A DNA stretch of 64,000 nt, taken from positions 62,001 through 126,000 of the forward strand of contig JBEHXT010000012.1 in assembly GCA_048498555.1 (NCBI GenBank). Direction: 5' to 3'. Made by a program: the position numbers and the translations under genes. Below the pieces are notes generated by a model. It was not told the DNA's origin. It searched no databases and saw nothing but the letters and a program-made list of their open reading frames with translations. This document shows positions 27,101-36,250 of the stretch, in pieces. Origin of the DNA: Danxiaibacter sp048498555 (GTDB lineage Bacteria; Bacteroidota; Bacteroidia; Chitinophagales; Chitinophagaceae). The number at the start of each line of letters is the position of its first letter. Positions within the stretch are counted from its first letter, which is position 1.

Positions 27101-28967
27101 TGTAAAAGGGCACTTCGACAATGCCAGCGGTATAATTGACTTCAATGTTAATTCAGACAACGCCGGTTATAAACTAAAGGGTGAAGGTTCTTACAACCTG
27201 AAAGATTCAACCGGCAATGCATTGAATACAACACTTGACATGGAAGATGCCCGTGTGATTATTTTGAATCAATTTTTAGACGGAATATTTTCTGATGTTA
27301 AGGGAAGGGCCGCTGGAAAGCTTACAATAAAAGGCAATCCTAATTCACCCGACCTGATTGGCAAAGTTACTTTAAGAGACGGAAGCCTGATGGTTGATTA
27401 TACCAAAGTGCGTTATACGATAGATTCTGCTGTGTTTAATTTTTCAGAAGGTTTAATTGATTTCGGCCAGTTTACCATTAAAGATGAAGCAAAGAGAACT
27501 GCAACCGTAAAAGGAAAACTATATGAGCATGGCTTTAAAGACATGCGCTACGATTTTGATATTACGTCCAATAAATTGCTGGTATTAAATACTAAAAAGG
27601 CTGACAACAGCACTTTTTACGGACGAGCCATTGGCAAGATAGGATTTAGTTTAAAGGGCCCACAAGACAATATGCAAATGGGCATTACCGGCGAAGTGAA
27701 CGATACCACGCACATTTATATTCTTACCACAACCAGTAGGGAAAGCGCAGAAGCTGATTTTATCGTGTTTAAACAATATGGTACGGAACAAAAAGCTATT
27801 GCCAAAGAAAACACGAGATTAAATATAGACCTGGATTTAACTGCAAACAATAAAGCGCAGATAGATGTGATACTGGATGAACTTACCGGGGATGTGATAC
27901 AGGCAACAGGTAACGGGCGTATGCAGATTCATGTGCCATCTAAAGGTGATATGACCATGCGGGGCAGGTACAATATTGAACGAGGGCTATACAATTTTAA
28001 TTTCCAGTCGTTCATTCGCAAACCGTTTGAACTGCTGGCGGGTTCCGGCAACTATATTGAATGGACAGGCGACCCTTATGATGCACGCCTTAACGTTGAA
28101 GCAAAGTACACTGCTAATAATGTAAGCCTGAAAGAACTGATCAGCAACTCAGCAGTGTTACAGACTTCAACCAACGACCTGCAAAGCTATCGGGGAGATG
28201 TGTATGTTATAGCACAACTAACAGGCAAATTAAGCAGGCCTAACATTGACTTCTCCATAGATTTCCCTGACTATAGCACCATTAAGAATAACCAGGAGCT
28301 GGCCATGTACATCCGCAGGCTGGAAAGCGATCAGAACGAAATGCTGAAACAAGCCAGTATGCTCATTGTATTTGGCTCGTTCTATCCAACAGGAACCGGC
28401 CCCAATAGTAGTAATTTCGGAGGGCTAAGCGCCTCGTTGGGCATTAACACCATCTCACAAAAAATTGCTGATCAAGCCAATAAGATATTGTCCGATGTGC
28501 TATATAAAATTACCGGCGACAAAAGCCTGCAGTTTGATATATCCACCTCTACATACAGCAGTTCCACCATCCTTACCCAGAATGAGCAGACCGCAGGAAC
28601 TACACGAATGGACAGGCAAAACATCAACCTAAAAGTGAACCAGCGTATTCTGAATGACCGTGTTATTCTTTCGTTCGGCACAGGCCTCGATTTTGGTGTG
28701 GGCAATACTGCAGCGCAAACCGGAAGTTTTCAATGGCTGCCCGATATCTCCGTGCAATGGCTGATTACCCAGGACCGCAAGCTGAGGTTTATTGTCTTCA
28801 ACAAGAGTTCACTTGACATTGCAGCAGGTGGCAGCACCATTGGACGCAAAACACGACAGGGCATTGGCTTATCTTACTCAAGAGATTTTGAAAGAGTCTT
28901 CAACAAAAAGAATAAGGAGCCTAAAGAACAACCCAAACCGGTTGCTGACGAAAAAGCGATGAAGTAG
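24132..28967 (+). CDS. TamB-like translocation and assembly module protein (DUF490)
   Basis: A 1611-residue inner-membrane-anchored protein of the AsmA/TamB superfamily. One N-terminal membrane helix (LLVLLAFLLLVWLLI, about residues 15-30) is followed by a very long run of amphipathic beta strands that form a groove bridging the periplasm. The C-terminal DUF490/TamB domain spans about residues 1180-1560 (GRMQIHVPSKGDMTMRGRYN, FVFNGSF-like FNFQSFIRKPFELLAGSGNY, WTGDPYDARLNVEAKYTANN). Such proteins help insert outer membrane proteins or move phospholipids between membranes. The length is normal for Bacteroidota. No TamA/BamA-type gene is next to it. It has its own spacer and is probably a single-gene transcript. 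Confidence 0.92.
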   Translation: MKIVKKSLRILGRSLLVLLAFLLLVWLLIQTETVQNYMVGKATKRLSKDLHTEVTIQHVSLSLFNRANLEGTLIRDLQKDTLLYAGKLKVRITDWFFFKKTADFKYVGLEDATIKLQRTTKTWNYQFIADHFSGKDTSLPPAKVATAKPPSSADSTKGTVFDIKKVDLKNVSFLYNDKWIGQRMLVKVGSMVMDADKIDMEKSIFAINEVELDKPYFALYDFDGLRPDSLRPKKQIDTGMYFNEGDIYLTAKKLKLTNGYIAIEQPGRPVTPGYFEPANIWISSINANFNNVTFIKDTIKAKVELSAKERSGLAIRKLTAQFRLTPQIMEFARMDLRTNKSHLTDYYAMRYNDFNEDMNEYIDSVSMTARFRNSLVHSDDIAFFAPEMKDWKKEVLMSGRFDGTVSNFDVKNLFLKSGNATYVSGHLGMRGLPDIDKTQINFTDGNIQTNYNESAILYKGIQDIKTPDLAALGNIRFVGSYKGTINDFTTNGNITSNLGGAYANVSIKFPKKGDPSYSGTVVTRQFNLGRFINNDLFGRASFDGKINGKSFNLSRLNTVLDGTFKQFEFNGYSYSDLIINGNIQKKLFNGEFKSNDPNFSFTSSIAIDLNGDQPSFNVLGDLVNSDFQKLNFTPHDRFILTGLFDLNFKGKNIDAFLGTAKILNANLTHDSSKLSFDSLTLNAFVDSASRKILHVQSNEFDLLVRGQYNILDLSTSFQSFLHKYYPSLINEPVAVPKNQKFIVVFKTREFAKYASILDSRLTGLDNAVIAGGVNTEDSGFYVGMDIPFVQYDKYKIENARINGRGNYKDLTLSGDIGSIHVSDSMYFPGTDLTIASAEDHSVVHLTTKANNTLNNATLNADVYTLNDGVRVKFRPSSFIINDKKWNLEKEGEIVVRKSFASASNVKFSQGFQEIAVETQEEDGGNTSNLVVKIKNLVLGDFTPLLMKQPTLEGLANGEVYLRDFFGKFEADANIKTDEFRLDNDSIGTVFVKGHFDNASGIIDFNVNSDNAGYKLKGEGSYNLKDSTGNALNTTLDMEDARVIILNQFLDGIFSDVKGRAAGKLTIKGNPNSPDLIGKVTLRDGSLMVDYTKVRYTIDSAVFNFSEGLIDFGQFTIKDEAKRTATVKGKLYEHGFKDMRYDFDITSNKLLVLNTKKADNSTFYGRAIGKIGFSLKGPQDNMQMGITGEVNDTTHIYILTTTSRESAEADFIVFKQYGTEQKAIAKENTRLNIDLDLTANNKAQIDVILDELTGDVIQATGNGRMQIHVPSKGDMTMRGRYNIERGLYNFNFQSFIRKPFELLAGSGNYIEWTGDPYDARLNVEAKYTANNVSLKELISNSAVLQTSTNDLQSYRGDVYVIAQLTGKLSRPNIDFSIDFPDYSTIKNNQELAMYIRRLESDQNEMLKQASMLIVFGSFYPTGTGPNSSNFGGLSASLGINTISQKIADQANKILSDVLYKITGDKSLQFDISTSTYSSSTILTQNEQTAGTTRMDRQNINLKVNQRILNDRVILSFGTGLDFGVGNTAAQTGSFQWLPDISVQWLITQDRKLRFIVFNKSSLDIAAGGSTIGRKTRQGIGLSYSRDFERVFNKKNKEPKEQPKPVADEKAMK

Positions 28968-29234
28968 TCCATGTACTCATAAATTTCCGTTTCTTTAATA
29001 TATACCTTCTTATGCAAGATGCACGAACCAGAAAGCACTTAGTCTTGAGTAATTCTGTTGAATGATTATCGCATGAAACTGCTTTAATTGCTTATTTTAA
29101 CAATGATAGCCTATTGACAATCTCAATCAAATAAGCTAACTTGAATACCGTATAACCTCCATTTTTTTGATACCGTACCAGCATTAGGATACTCCCTTGA
29201 TTGCTACTTATTACTCACTTTAAAAGCATTCAAT

Positions 29235-29510
29235 ATGCCGAAATTTGTAATTGAAAGAGAAGTACCGGGCGTAGGTAACTCATCTAAAGAAGATCTTGCA
29301 GGCATGTCAAAGAAGTCATGCGATATATTAAGAGTTATGGGCCCTGAAATACAGTGGGTGCATAGCTATGTAACAGGTGACAAAATTTACTGCGTCTACA
29401 TTTCACCGGACGAAAAAACCATTCTTGAACATGCCGAAAAAGGAGGTTTTCCAGCAAATAAAATCTCAAAAATCTACGATACATTAGATCCTACTACGGC
29501 GGAGGCTTGA
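29235..29510 (+). CDS. DUF4242 domain protein
   Basis: A 91-residue cytosolic protein matching DUF4242, a small ferredoxin-like alpha/beta family annotated as nickel-binding in some databases: MPKFVIEREVPGVGNSS at the N terminus, then IQWVHSYVTGDKIYCVYISP and HAEKGGFPANKISKIYDTLD. The role is unknown. A 267-base A+T-rich spacer precedes it, in which I see no other feature, and it is convergent with the caspase gene. Confidence 0.9.
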   Translation: MPKFVIEREVPGVGNSSKEDLAGMSKKSCDILRVMGPEIQWVHSYVTGDKIYCVYISPDEKTILEHAEKGGFPANKISKIYDTLDPTTAEA

Positions 29511-29676
29511 GCACATATTGTTCGATATCAAATAACACCAACAACCTAACATGAGCTTCTTTCTCTGATAAAATCAGGGATTAAATCGCTATGCCTTTAT
29601 AATCCTTCTGGCGTGTGTATTCCGAAGGCCTCCCATGTCTATTAATTCCACCCGACTGTATCGGGGCTTTATACCC

Positions 29677-32600
29677 TCACCACAACAACCAGTTAAATTC
29701 CGCCAGTTCCTGCCTGTTGTCTGTATTTTGATTGCCACCGGATTTTGCGCTTACACATTGGTTCACTTTTGTGCTAAGATCATTAATGCTCATGCTGCTG
29801 TACTGTTGAATCTGCGATATAATGCAGGAGGTAAACCAACCGTTGGTAATGCCGCCGCCTTCACCCGCTGATTCATTGCTCTGCGCAGCTGAAAGCACAT
29901 AGGCCCCATTGTTTCTCCTTATATCAACAAACGCTTCCTTCATCAATTTAAAAATGTCAGTAGAGGACTTCTGCGATGGATCGTTATTTTCTACTACATC
30001 CAAAATTTCAATACTTCCTGCCTTACTCTTATCCGCATCATCATTTCCCTTTTTTGTTCCGGGTATACTACCGACGCTGTTATTTGCACCTCCGTCTGAC
30101 TCTCCGCTATGACATGCATCGAGTAACATCAGTTTTTTCCTGGCAGGTATGCTATCCAGCAATTCTTCAAGTTGCGCATAAGAAACACCATTTATTGACG
30201 GATCATTTACATCTGTATTACCGGTAACAAAATAAAAATCATCGGGATGTTGCGGGTCCACCATGCCGTGCCCGCTGAAACTAACGATCACCCTATCATT
30301 AACAGTGGTGTTCATGAGTTTTCGTTTAAGTGCAAGAATATTCTCCTTCGTTGCACGTTCATTCATCAACGTGTCTATTACTATATCTTCTTTAATCTTT
30401 TGTTTAAGCGCATTGCTTAAATCACGGATATCCTTCACACAATAACTAAGATCAACAAAGGAAGAATGGGCGCTATAATTATTGATTCCGATACCGATGA
30501 AATATGTTTTTACAGCCGCAGGCTTATCAGGTGCATATGTTACATACACTGCTTCCTTTCTGCTTACTGCCGCATTTTCATTGGTGCAATTCATTTCAAT
30601 CTTATTCATTCCCTCACTTAGTAAAACAGTTTGCGTTATGGTTGTACCATGTGAAGCGTTGGCTAGTTGCTTTCCATTAATACCATTTACCGGAACATCA
30701 TTTATAAAGACATTGTAGCTCCGTATATTATAAAGACTGTCGGAAACAGTAAATGAAAGTGATTGCTGCTGTTCAGCAGTAAAAGGCTGAATATTGTTTG
30801 AGTTAATCAAAACAGAAGGCACATGCAGTGTTTTGCTGTTAAAGTCTTTTTCAGCAAAACCATTTTTCTTTATTCTTCCCTGCCATGCTTTATAATATTC
30901 ACCTATCAAACCTTTGTCATTGCTGCCAATCGCCTGCAGCACTTTATCCGGCCGGTTAAACTGCAGATCAAACTGGCTGAAATTATATAGCTTATTGTTG
31001 AGTTTAAAGTTCAGGTATTTGGCATCTGTTCTGGAAGAAATGAAATAATAACCTTCAGGCAAAATGATGGCATAATCATGATCCTTAAAGAACACCATCG
31101 TAAACATATTCTGTCCGTTTGTAAGATTCCACTTATTTAGCGTACCACCTTCGCACCATGTGTATACATATTTGCTATCGGACGTATAAGTCGCCCCATT
31201 TACGACGCCGGCTATGTTCATTTTCAGGTTATAAACGGGAGCTCCGTTTTGTGTATTAATAACTCTCACCGAACTTGCATCTGATGAAAACAAGGGATCA
31301 GATAATATACAGGCAAGCTTCTTATCCGGACTGATTATAAACTGCTTTACAGCGCCAATTTTTTCAGAATTATAAGTTATCGGTGTTTTGAAAATGAGAT
31401 TGCTTTGCAGGTCCTGGCAATAGTAAAAATTTGGGTCAGTCATCGTTCCCGTGTAATGACGCCCAAGCAGGTATCGGCCATCATCACTGATAGTTGGCTC
31501 TGGCAAAAAAAGATTTTTTGCATTAAGAGAAAGAGGATGCACTACGTCTTTCGGTTTTGCTTTCCGTATGGCGTAGGGTACATCATAAGTAAAAACATAA
31601 CTTCTTAATTTGTCATTATACTGAAGATTGGTGCTTCCAGCGGCGATCAGCAATGTTGTGTCAGCAATTTTGCCACTATTTAATATGCCGGACATTAGCG
31701 TCACTGTTGGTGCCATCATAGGTCGTTGAGGATTATTAATGTCCGTTAAGGTGGTGTATACCGAAAATGATTTAAGCCCTCGATCATTCAATTTTATATA
31801 CTTGTTATTTTCGCCGTTTTTTCCAGCGGTATCAAAATCGCTGCCCAAAAGAAGGTCATTGGTGCTGGTGGCATCATAATAGGTGTTTTTAACTACAGAA
31901 GGCGTATCGTTGTTGATGATCAGAAAATTGCCATTCGGTTTATACTCGTCTCCCACATCCAGAATGCTGTATTTGTCTTTAAGCAAATAATGAACGTCCC
32001 GTATTGTTGCGGGGCCGGGTGATATAAAGGACAGCTTATTGATCGACTTTGCATCCTGCATGCCAAACATACTTTTTGTGATGTACCCAACCTTCTGGGA
32101 TGCGCTGCTGGTATGTATTTGAATGAGTGGATCAATTTCATTAATACTGGACGTAACTTCTTTTGCAATCGTATCAGTAAAATCCCAAAGCACTAAATTT
32201 CCATCGTTATGCCCTGTTACGAGAAATTTATCGTTGGGGCTAAACGTCATAGCTATCACGGGATTTTTGGTCTCATAGTGACTAACTACCTTACCCACAT
32301 CATTATAAATATTCATGCGACAAATGGTGTCTTTACTGGTTATTTGCATCTCTGCAGTAGCGTAAAAAAGTTGCTCATTGCCGTTAGTGCTCACAACATT
32401 CATATCGTATTCATTTTCCGGAAAAATTACCCGCATCGTATCCTTCAAAATAAAGTGGGCAAATTTTCTTGCCTGGGGCGCTGAGAATGTGCTATTGGGT
32501 AAGGGTTTTACAACATTATACATCATCAGCATAGCGGAATCATTTTTGTTAAAACTGCAGCTTGCCATTGCTATCGGCTGATTCCATATCCTTTTAAGAT

Positions 32601-33423
32601 GTTGAACATCCCACAATTCAGTAAATCCTGAAGAATCATATTCGCCTCCGTAATGAAAAAGATAATTACGCCCCGGACTCATCAGCCACTGGCTGCTCTT
32701 GTAGAAATCTGTAGTATCGTTATAAGAGGCCACTTCTATATCCGTAAGAAAATTAAGAACTGTATATTTCGTTATAAACAAATGTTGACCAGCTGATGCA
32801 TGTACTGCAATTAACAATGTACTGTCAGATGTAAAAGATATAAATGGCTCGGCGCCTGTTGTTGTGTCTTCGTATCGTGTTATCTTCTTAAATAATTTGC
32901 TTGTTGAAGCTTCGTAAATATTGATAGGGCTATCTGCTACTGTTTTCCATGAGGCATCCTTTTGATACGTTTTCATTTTATCCGGATGAACGGCTATCCA
33001 TTTACTGTCTGGACTAAGCGTTGCAATTCCATAACCATCTGCATCAGCATACAAAAGGCGGCCGCTTTCAATTTCCCAAACATAAAACGGGATATTATTA
33101 CCCTCTTTTCCCTCATTGGATTGCAGGCCCAAAGGTCGACGTGCAATCGCCGTGATGTCTTTACCGTCAGCGGAAAAAGATGCATCAATAAAAACAGCAC
33201 CATTTCCACCCAGTTCCGTAACCAGCTTCTGACTAAAAGCGTCCCATATTTTTATGAGGCCATCGTCGCTTGTAGTCACCATTTGCTTACCATCGGGGCT
33301 AAACCTTGCAGAATTTACTTTTCTTAAATGCCCCTTCTGCAACACTAGCGTAGGTGATTGCGCAGTGGCATGCATGAGGCATAATACCAAAAACAGAAAA
33401 GAAAATGTTATAGCGCACTTCAT
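29677..33423 (-). CDS. Secreted WD40-repeat caspase-like (C14) protease
   Basis: A 1248-residue exported protein (signal peptide ending HATAQS). The N-terminal two thirds form WD40 propellers: the first repeat is clear (LQKGHLRKVNSARFSPDGKQ, ending IKIWD, residues 28-65), another is near residue 395 (VIAMTFSPNDKFLVTGHNDG, ending LVLWDF), and others are decayed. The C-terminal domain (about residues 990-1245) is a caspase/metacaspase fold with the His1052-Cys1104 dyad (VSFSGHGMVD and LMLLDACHSGE). Between them is a 150-residue beta-rich linker. Caspase-like enzymes are cysteine peptidases often used in regulated cleavage; WD40 propellers bring partners together. It lies five bases behind the second caspase gene, so the two are one operon. 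Confidence 0.9.
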   Translation of the reverse strand: MKCAITFSFLFLVLCLMHATAQSPTLVLQKGHLRKVNSARFSPDGKQMVTTSDDGLIKIWDAFSQKLVTELGGNGAVFIDASFSADGKDITAIARRPLGLQSNEGKEGNNIPFYVWEIESGRLLYADADGYGIATLSPDSKWIAVHPDKMKTYQKDASWKTVADSPINIYEASTSKLFKKITRYEDTTTGAEPFISFTSDSTLLIAVHASAGQHLFITKYTVLNFLTDIEVASYNDTTDFYKSSQWLMSPGRNYLFHYGGEYDSSGFTELWDVQHLKRIWNQPIAMASCSFNKNDSAMLMMYNVVKPLPNSTFSAPQARKFAHFILKDTMRVIFPENEYDMNVVSTNGNEQLFYATAEMQITSKDTICRMNIYNDVGKVVSHYETKNPVIAMTFSPNDKFLVTGHNDGNLVLWDFTDTIAKEVTSSINEIDPLIQIHTSSASQKVGYITKSMFGMQDAKSINKLSFISPGPATIRDVHYLLKDKYSILDVGDEYKPNGNFLIINNDTPSVVKNTYYDATSTNDLLLGSDFDTAGKNGENNKYIKLNDRGLKSFSVYTTLTDINNPQRPMMAPTVTLMSGILNSGKIADTTLLIAAGSTNLQYNDKLRSYVFTYDVPYAIRKAKPKDVVHPLSLNAKNLFLPEPTISDDGRYLLGRHYTGTMTDPNFYYCQDLQSNLIFKTPITYNSEKIGAVKQFIISPDKKLACILSDPLFSSDASSVRVINTQNGAPVYNLKMNIAGVVNGATYTSDSKYVYTWCEGGTLNKWNLTNGQNMFTMVFFKDHDYAIILPEGYYFISSRTDAKYLNFKLNNKLYNFSQFDLQFNRPDKVLQAIGSNDKGLIGEYYKAWQGRIKKNGFAEKDFNSKTLHVPSVLINSNNIQPFTAEQQQSLSFTVSDSLYNIRSYNVFINDVPVNGINGKQLANASHGTTITQTVLLSEGMNKIEMNCTNENAAVSRKEAVYVTYAPDKPAAVKTYFIGIGINNYSAHSSFVDLSYCVKDIRDLSNALKQKIKEDIVIDTLMNERATKENILALKRKLMNTTVNDRVIVSFSGHGMVDPQHPDDFYFVTGNTDVNDPSINGVSYAQLEELLDSIPARKKLMLLDACHSGESDGGANNSVGSIPGTKKGNDDADKSKAGSIEILDVVENNDPSQKSSTDIFKLMKEAFVDIRRNNGAYVLSAAQSNESAGEGGGITNGWFTSCIISQIQQYSSMSINDLSTKVNQCVSAKSGGNQNTDNRQELAEFNWLLW

Positions 33424-33428
33424 ATTCT

Positions 33429-35744
33429 TTATTGTTTTTTGTCTTCAGTGACAATATCCACACGCTTCAACAGCCAGTGGTCAAAAGATTTAATATCGCC
33501 TCTTTGCCCCGCCCCTTCGTCATTTAACAAAGCTTCTAACGGGTTATCGTTAAACTCAGCCTGATCGCCTTTTACAACCCCGCGCCTGGTAAAAATGTCA
33601 CGATTGGAAACGGGCTCGCGCAAGGCTATAAAAACGTAATGATATGTACCAGGAGTAGTGTGCCTTACTGTAGCAAGATGGTAAAAGCTTGTATCAAACA
33701 AAATGTTGTTGGGATAAGTAAGAATACTGGTTCTTGGTTGCGGATACAACAGGTAGGTATTGCCTTTGGGATCGATGGACATAACGTAAATAAACAATGG
33801 CGTTATCTTATCAGTGGCCAGTGTTGATCCCGCATCTTTTTCAATGCCGATATCAAGCTTATCCTGCGTACCTGATTGGCCGGTCGTTTTATCATCCGCC
33901 TTTTGTTTATTACTGATATTTTTTATGGCAAGATGATACGGAAATATCATCGTTTTATCTGGTGGAGGTGAAGCCATCGACAACCAGTTAGCCAATACCG
34001 AAAGCCTGCTAACTCTTTGCATCAGGCTATCAACAGGATAATCGCTTCCGCTTGTAAAAAAATCAGTCACAATAGTCATTTCGTTTCCTTTGTTGATATC
34101 CTTGTTAAGAATAGTTTTTTCCCATCCGTATACAATATTATTTGAGTTGTTAACGAAATGCCCTGCCAGCATATAATCGGCTGCAGCCGGTTCGCTTACC
34201 ACTTTAATGTTTCTGTTCTTCTCCGCAATTAATTTTGTTTGTAATTGTTCTATTAATTCGGGTGGCGGCGGCAATTGCACATATGGATTGCGCGATTTTG
34301 CAACTGTAAGAAGTTTACTTACTGTTGCTGCGTCCGGACTTTCTAAGGCAACAGTTTCCATCACACCGTTCCTGTTCAGTTTCCAGCCATTGTTATAAAA
34401 AAGCACGGCGTCAGGCAAATCCTGGAATGAAGGATTCATCCATGCATATCCCGGATTACTTTGTCGATACAGTTCTTTTGCTTTAGCGAGAATGCCATTG
34501 TAAACATCCTGGCTCAACCCAGCACCCAGGAATATTTTCAACGGCGGATCAGGGTTCGGCAATTTTTTTAATATGGTAAAGTTCAGCGCTGCGAGGTCAG
34601 TTGCTTTCCATTGGTTGCCTTGATTGATCAGTGTTACTTCTGTTTCCGTTAGCCCTACGTTTGTCACTTTTATGCTGTCTTTTGTCTTTGTGTCTATGAG
34701 TATATCATCGTTTAAAATATCGTCTGTGAAGCCCGCTGCTATTACGGGCAATTGCCTTGCAGAACAGTTAACGCATTTGAGAGAATAGGCTGCTTTTTTT
34801 ATCCCTGCGGGAGCCGATCCTACAAGATTTTCTCTTCTTCTTTTGTCGGCCTCCATATTCGGCGTTTGCTGTTTATTTAATAGGCGAAGTTTTGAAACAG
34901 TTCTGTCGAGCAACACATCGATAGGCGCCTCGCTCCATTCCGTAACCGATCTGCAAAAACTAATCGTAAAAGCACCGTAGTATGTTTTGGGAGCAACCTG
35001 CGCTTCACTGGCTATTTCATTGTCCTGGCTCGAACCAATAGTAAGTGCCCCGTATTGATCCAAACGACGTGTAACCGCAGTACCTTCTGATATAAATTTC
35101 CCTGGCTCTAAGGATGGTTTTACTTCCCTTGAAGAGTCCACTTCAAACATAGTGCTGCCCCGCGTATTGGTTGCACTGTGGCAACAATCTGTTATTACCG
35201 TAAGTACAACGCCCTTGTCCGTAAAAGCAGCAAAGATCTTATTCAGCTCAGCACTGTTAAAGTCGGGAACGCCGGGTTTTATGATATCAGCAGGCAGTAT
35301 TGTGTTGCGGTACCCTTTGCCTGTCCGTAGCTGATTGTCGTTTGCTGACTCGTATTCATAGCTGCCATGGCCAGAATAAAAGAATACAAAATAATCCCCC
35401 TTCCTGCATTTAGCAAGCAGTTGACTAAATGTTTGCAAGATCGCTGCCCGTGAAGCTTCCTGATCACGCAAGATGGTAATGTTGCCGGGCAAAAAGCCAT
35501 AGTATTTAGTAAACAATTTCGAAATGGTATCTACATCGTTCAGGCATCCATTTAGATTTTTAATTCCGCGGTCCTTGCAGATCTGGCAGGTGGCATAATT
35601 CACATCAGCCAGGTAATTATTCACGCCCACACAAAACATATACTTATTGCCGTTTGTAGTTCTCTGTGTTTGCGAAAACGGGTGGCTACTTACGAACAAA
35701 AGGCAGAACGGTAAAAGACAACGTGATAAGAGGCATATTCGCAT
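33429..35744 (-). CDS. Secreted caspase-like (C14) protease with C-terminal DUF4384-like region
   Basis: A 771-residue exported protein (signal peptide ending HPFSQ) with the caspase domain at the N terminus, the reverse of its partner's layout. The domain covers about residues 33-290: VGVNNYLADVN, ITILRDQEASRAAI, dyad His126 in FFYSGHGSYE and Cys188 in VITDCCHSAT, then ALTIGSSQDNEIASE and the closing strand YYGAFTISFCRSV. The central part holds a CVNCS pair and a region that resembles a peptidoglycan- or ligand-binding module. The C-terminal 200 residues (PLFIYVMSIDPKGNTYLLYP, YHYVFIALREPV) look like DUF4384. It is the first gene of a two-gene operon with the WD40-caspase, five bases apart. 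Confidence 0.9.
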   Translation of the reverse strand: MRICLLSRCLLPFCLLFVSSHPFSQTQRTTNGNKYMFCVGVNNYLADVNYATCQICKDRGIKNLNGCLNDVDTISKLFTKYYGFLPGNITILRDQEASRAAILQTFSQLLAKCRKGDYFVFFYSGHGSYEYESANDNQLRTGKGYRNTILPADIIKPGVPDFNSAELNKIFAAFTDKGVVLTVITDCCHSATNTRGSTMFEVDSSREVKPSLEPGKFISEGTAVTRRLDQYGALTIGSSQDNEIASEAQVAPKTYYGAFTISFCRSVTEWSEAPIDVLLDRTVSKLRLLNKQQTPNMEADKRRRENLVGSAPAGIKKAAYSLKCVNCSARQLPVIAAGFTDDILNDDILIDTKTKDSIKVTNVGLTETEVTLINQGNQWKATDLAALNFTILKKLPNPDPPLKIFLGAGLSQDVYNGILAKAKELYRQSNPGYAWMNPSFQDLPDAVLFYNNGWKLNRNGVMETVALESPDAATVSKLLTVAKSRNPYVQLPPPPELIEQLQTKLIAEKNRNIKVVSEPAAADYMLAGHFVNNSNNIVYGWEKTILNKDINKGNEMTIVTDFFTSGSDYPVDSLMQRVSRLSVLANWLSMASPPPDKTMIFPYHLAIKNISNKQKADDKTTGQSGTQDKLDIGIEKDAGSTLATDKITPLFIYVMSIDPKGNTYLLYPQPRTSILTYPNNILFDTSFYHLATVRHTTPGTYHYVFIALREPVSNRDIFTRRGVVKGDQAEFNDNPLEALLNDEGAGQRGDIKSFDHWLLKRVDIVTEDKKQ

Positions 35745-35953
35745 AGGAACGGGGTATTAAGTTGTTTTGCGAAAAGGAATTGAGAAAGCAACAGGGCCCT
35801 ACGGTGTCAGATGAGTACGATGCATGAAAAACTTTATGGTGGCACAATCGAATGAACTTCATACAACACGCATTTTACCCTACAAACCTCACACTAAACA
35901 ATATACGAATATTCCGGGGCTATAACAAGCAAGCCAAAGCGTATGAATATTTC

Positions 35954-36190
35954 CCGCCAGAAACGCAAAGTGACCGGCCCCGCTGCGCCTTTGCTTCGTA
36001 GCGCACGCCGCGTGAAACAAGTAAAAACAAAGATTCGAAGCGCACGAAGCGCCCACAGCGCTTATTGCTATTTCTCGCAGCGAACGCAAAGAATGACGGG
36101 CGCAGCGAAACGTCTCGCTGCGCCTTTGCTTCGTAGCGCACGCCGCGAGAAATAACCTAAACAAAGATTCGAAACGCACAAAGCGCCCAT
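35954..36190. repeat. Direct repeat of the CGCAAAG / GCTGCGCCTTTGCTTCG class
   Basis: 35982-36055 and 36117-36190 are two copies of a 74-base unit, about 85 % identical, 135 bases apart; each starts GCTGCGCCTTTGCTTCGTAG and ends GCGCCCA. Weaker homology (GAAACGCAAAG-TGAC) precedes each copy, so the true unit is probably about 100 bases or more. It lies between the divergent caspase operon and the TPR gene. The family resembles the CGCAAAGGGCGCAAAG array at 60752-60985. The rest of 35745-36250 shows nothing else. Confidence 0.8.
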
Positions 36191-36250
36191 GCAACCATCT
36201 TCTAAATATTAATGCTAACTTAGGTATCACATCACCATACGCTGGCCGCT

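Noticed and set aside
26648..27160. A 170-residue open frame on the - strand
   Set aside because: It lies wholly antisense to the TamB gene and shows no domain or start context of its own.
29677..35744. Caspase pair as an antiphage defence operon
   Set aside because: Both proteins have export signals and no cytosolic sensor, nuclease or toxin partner is present; the evidence does not support calling it defence.
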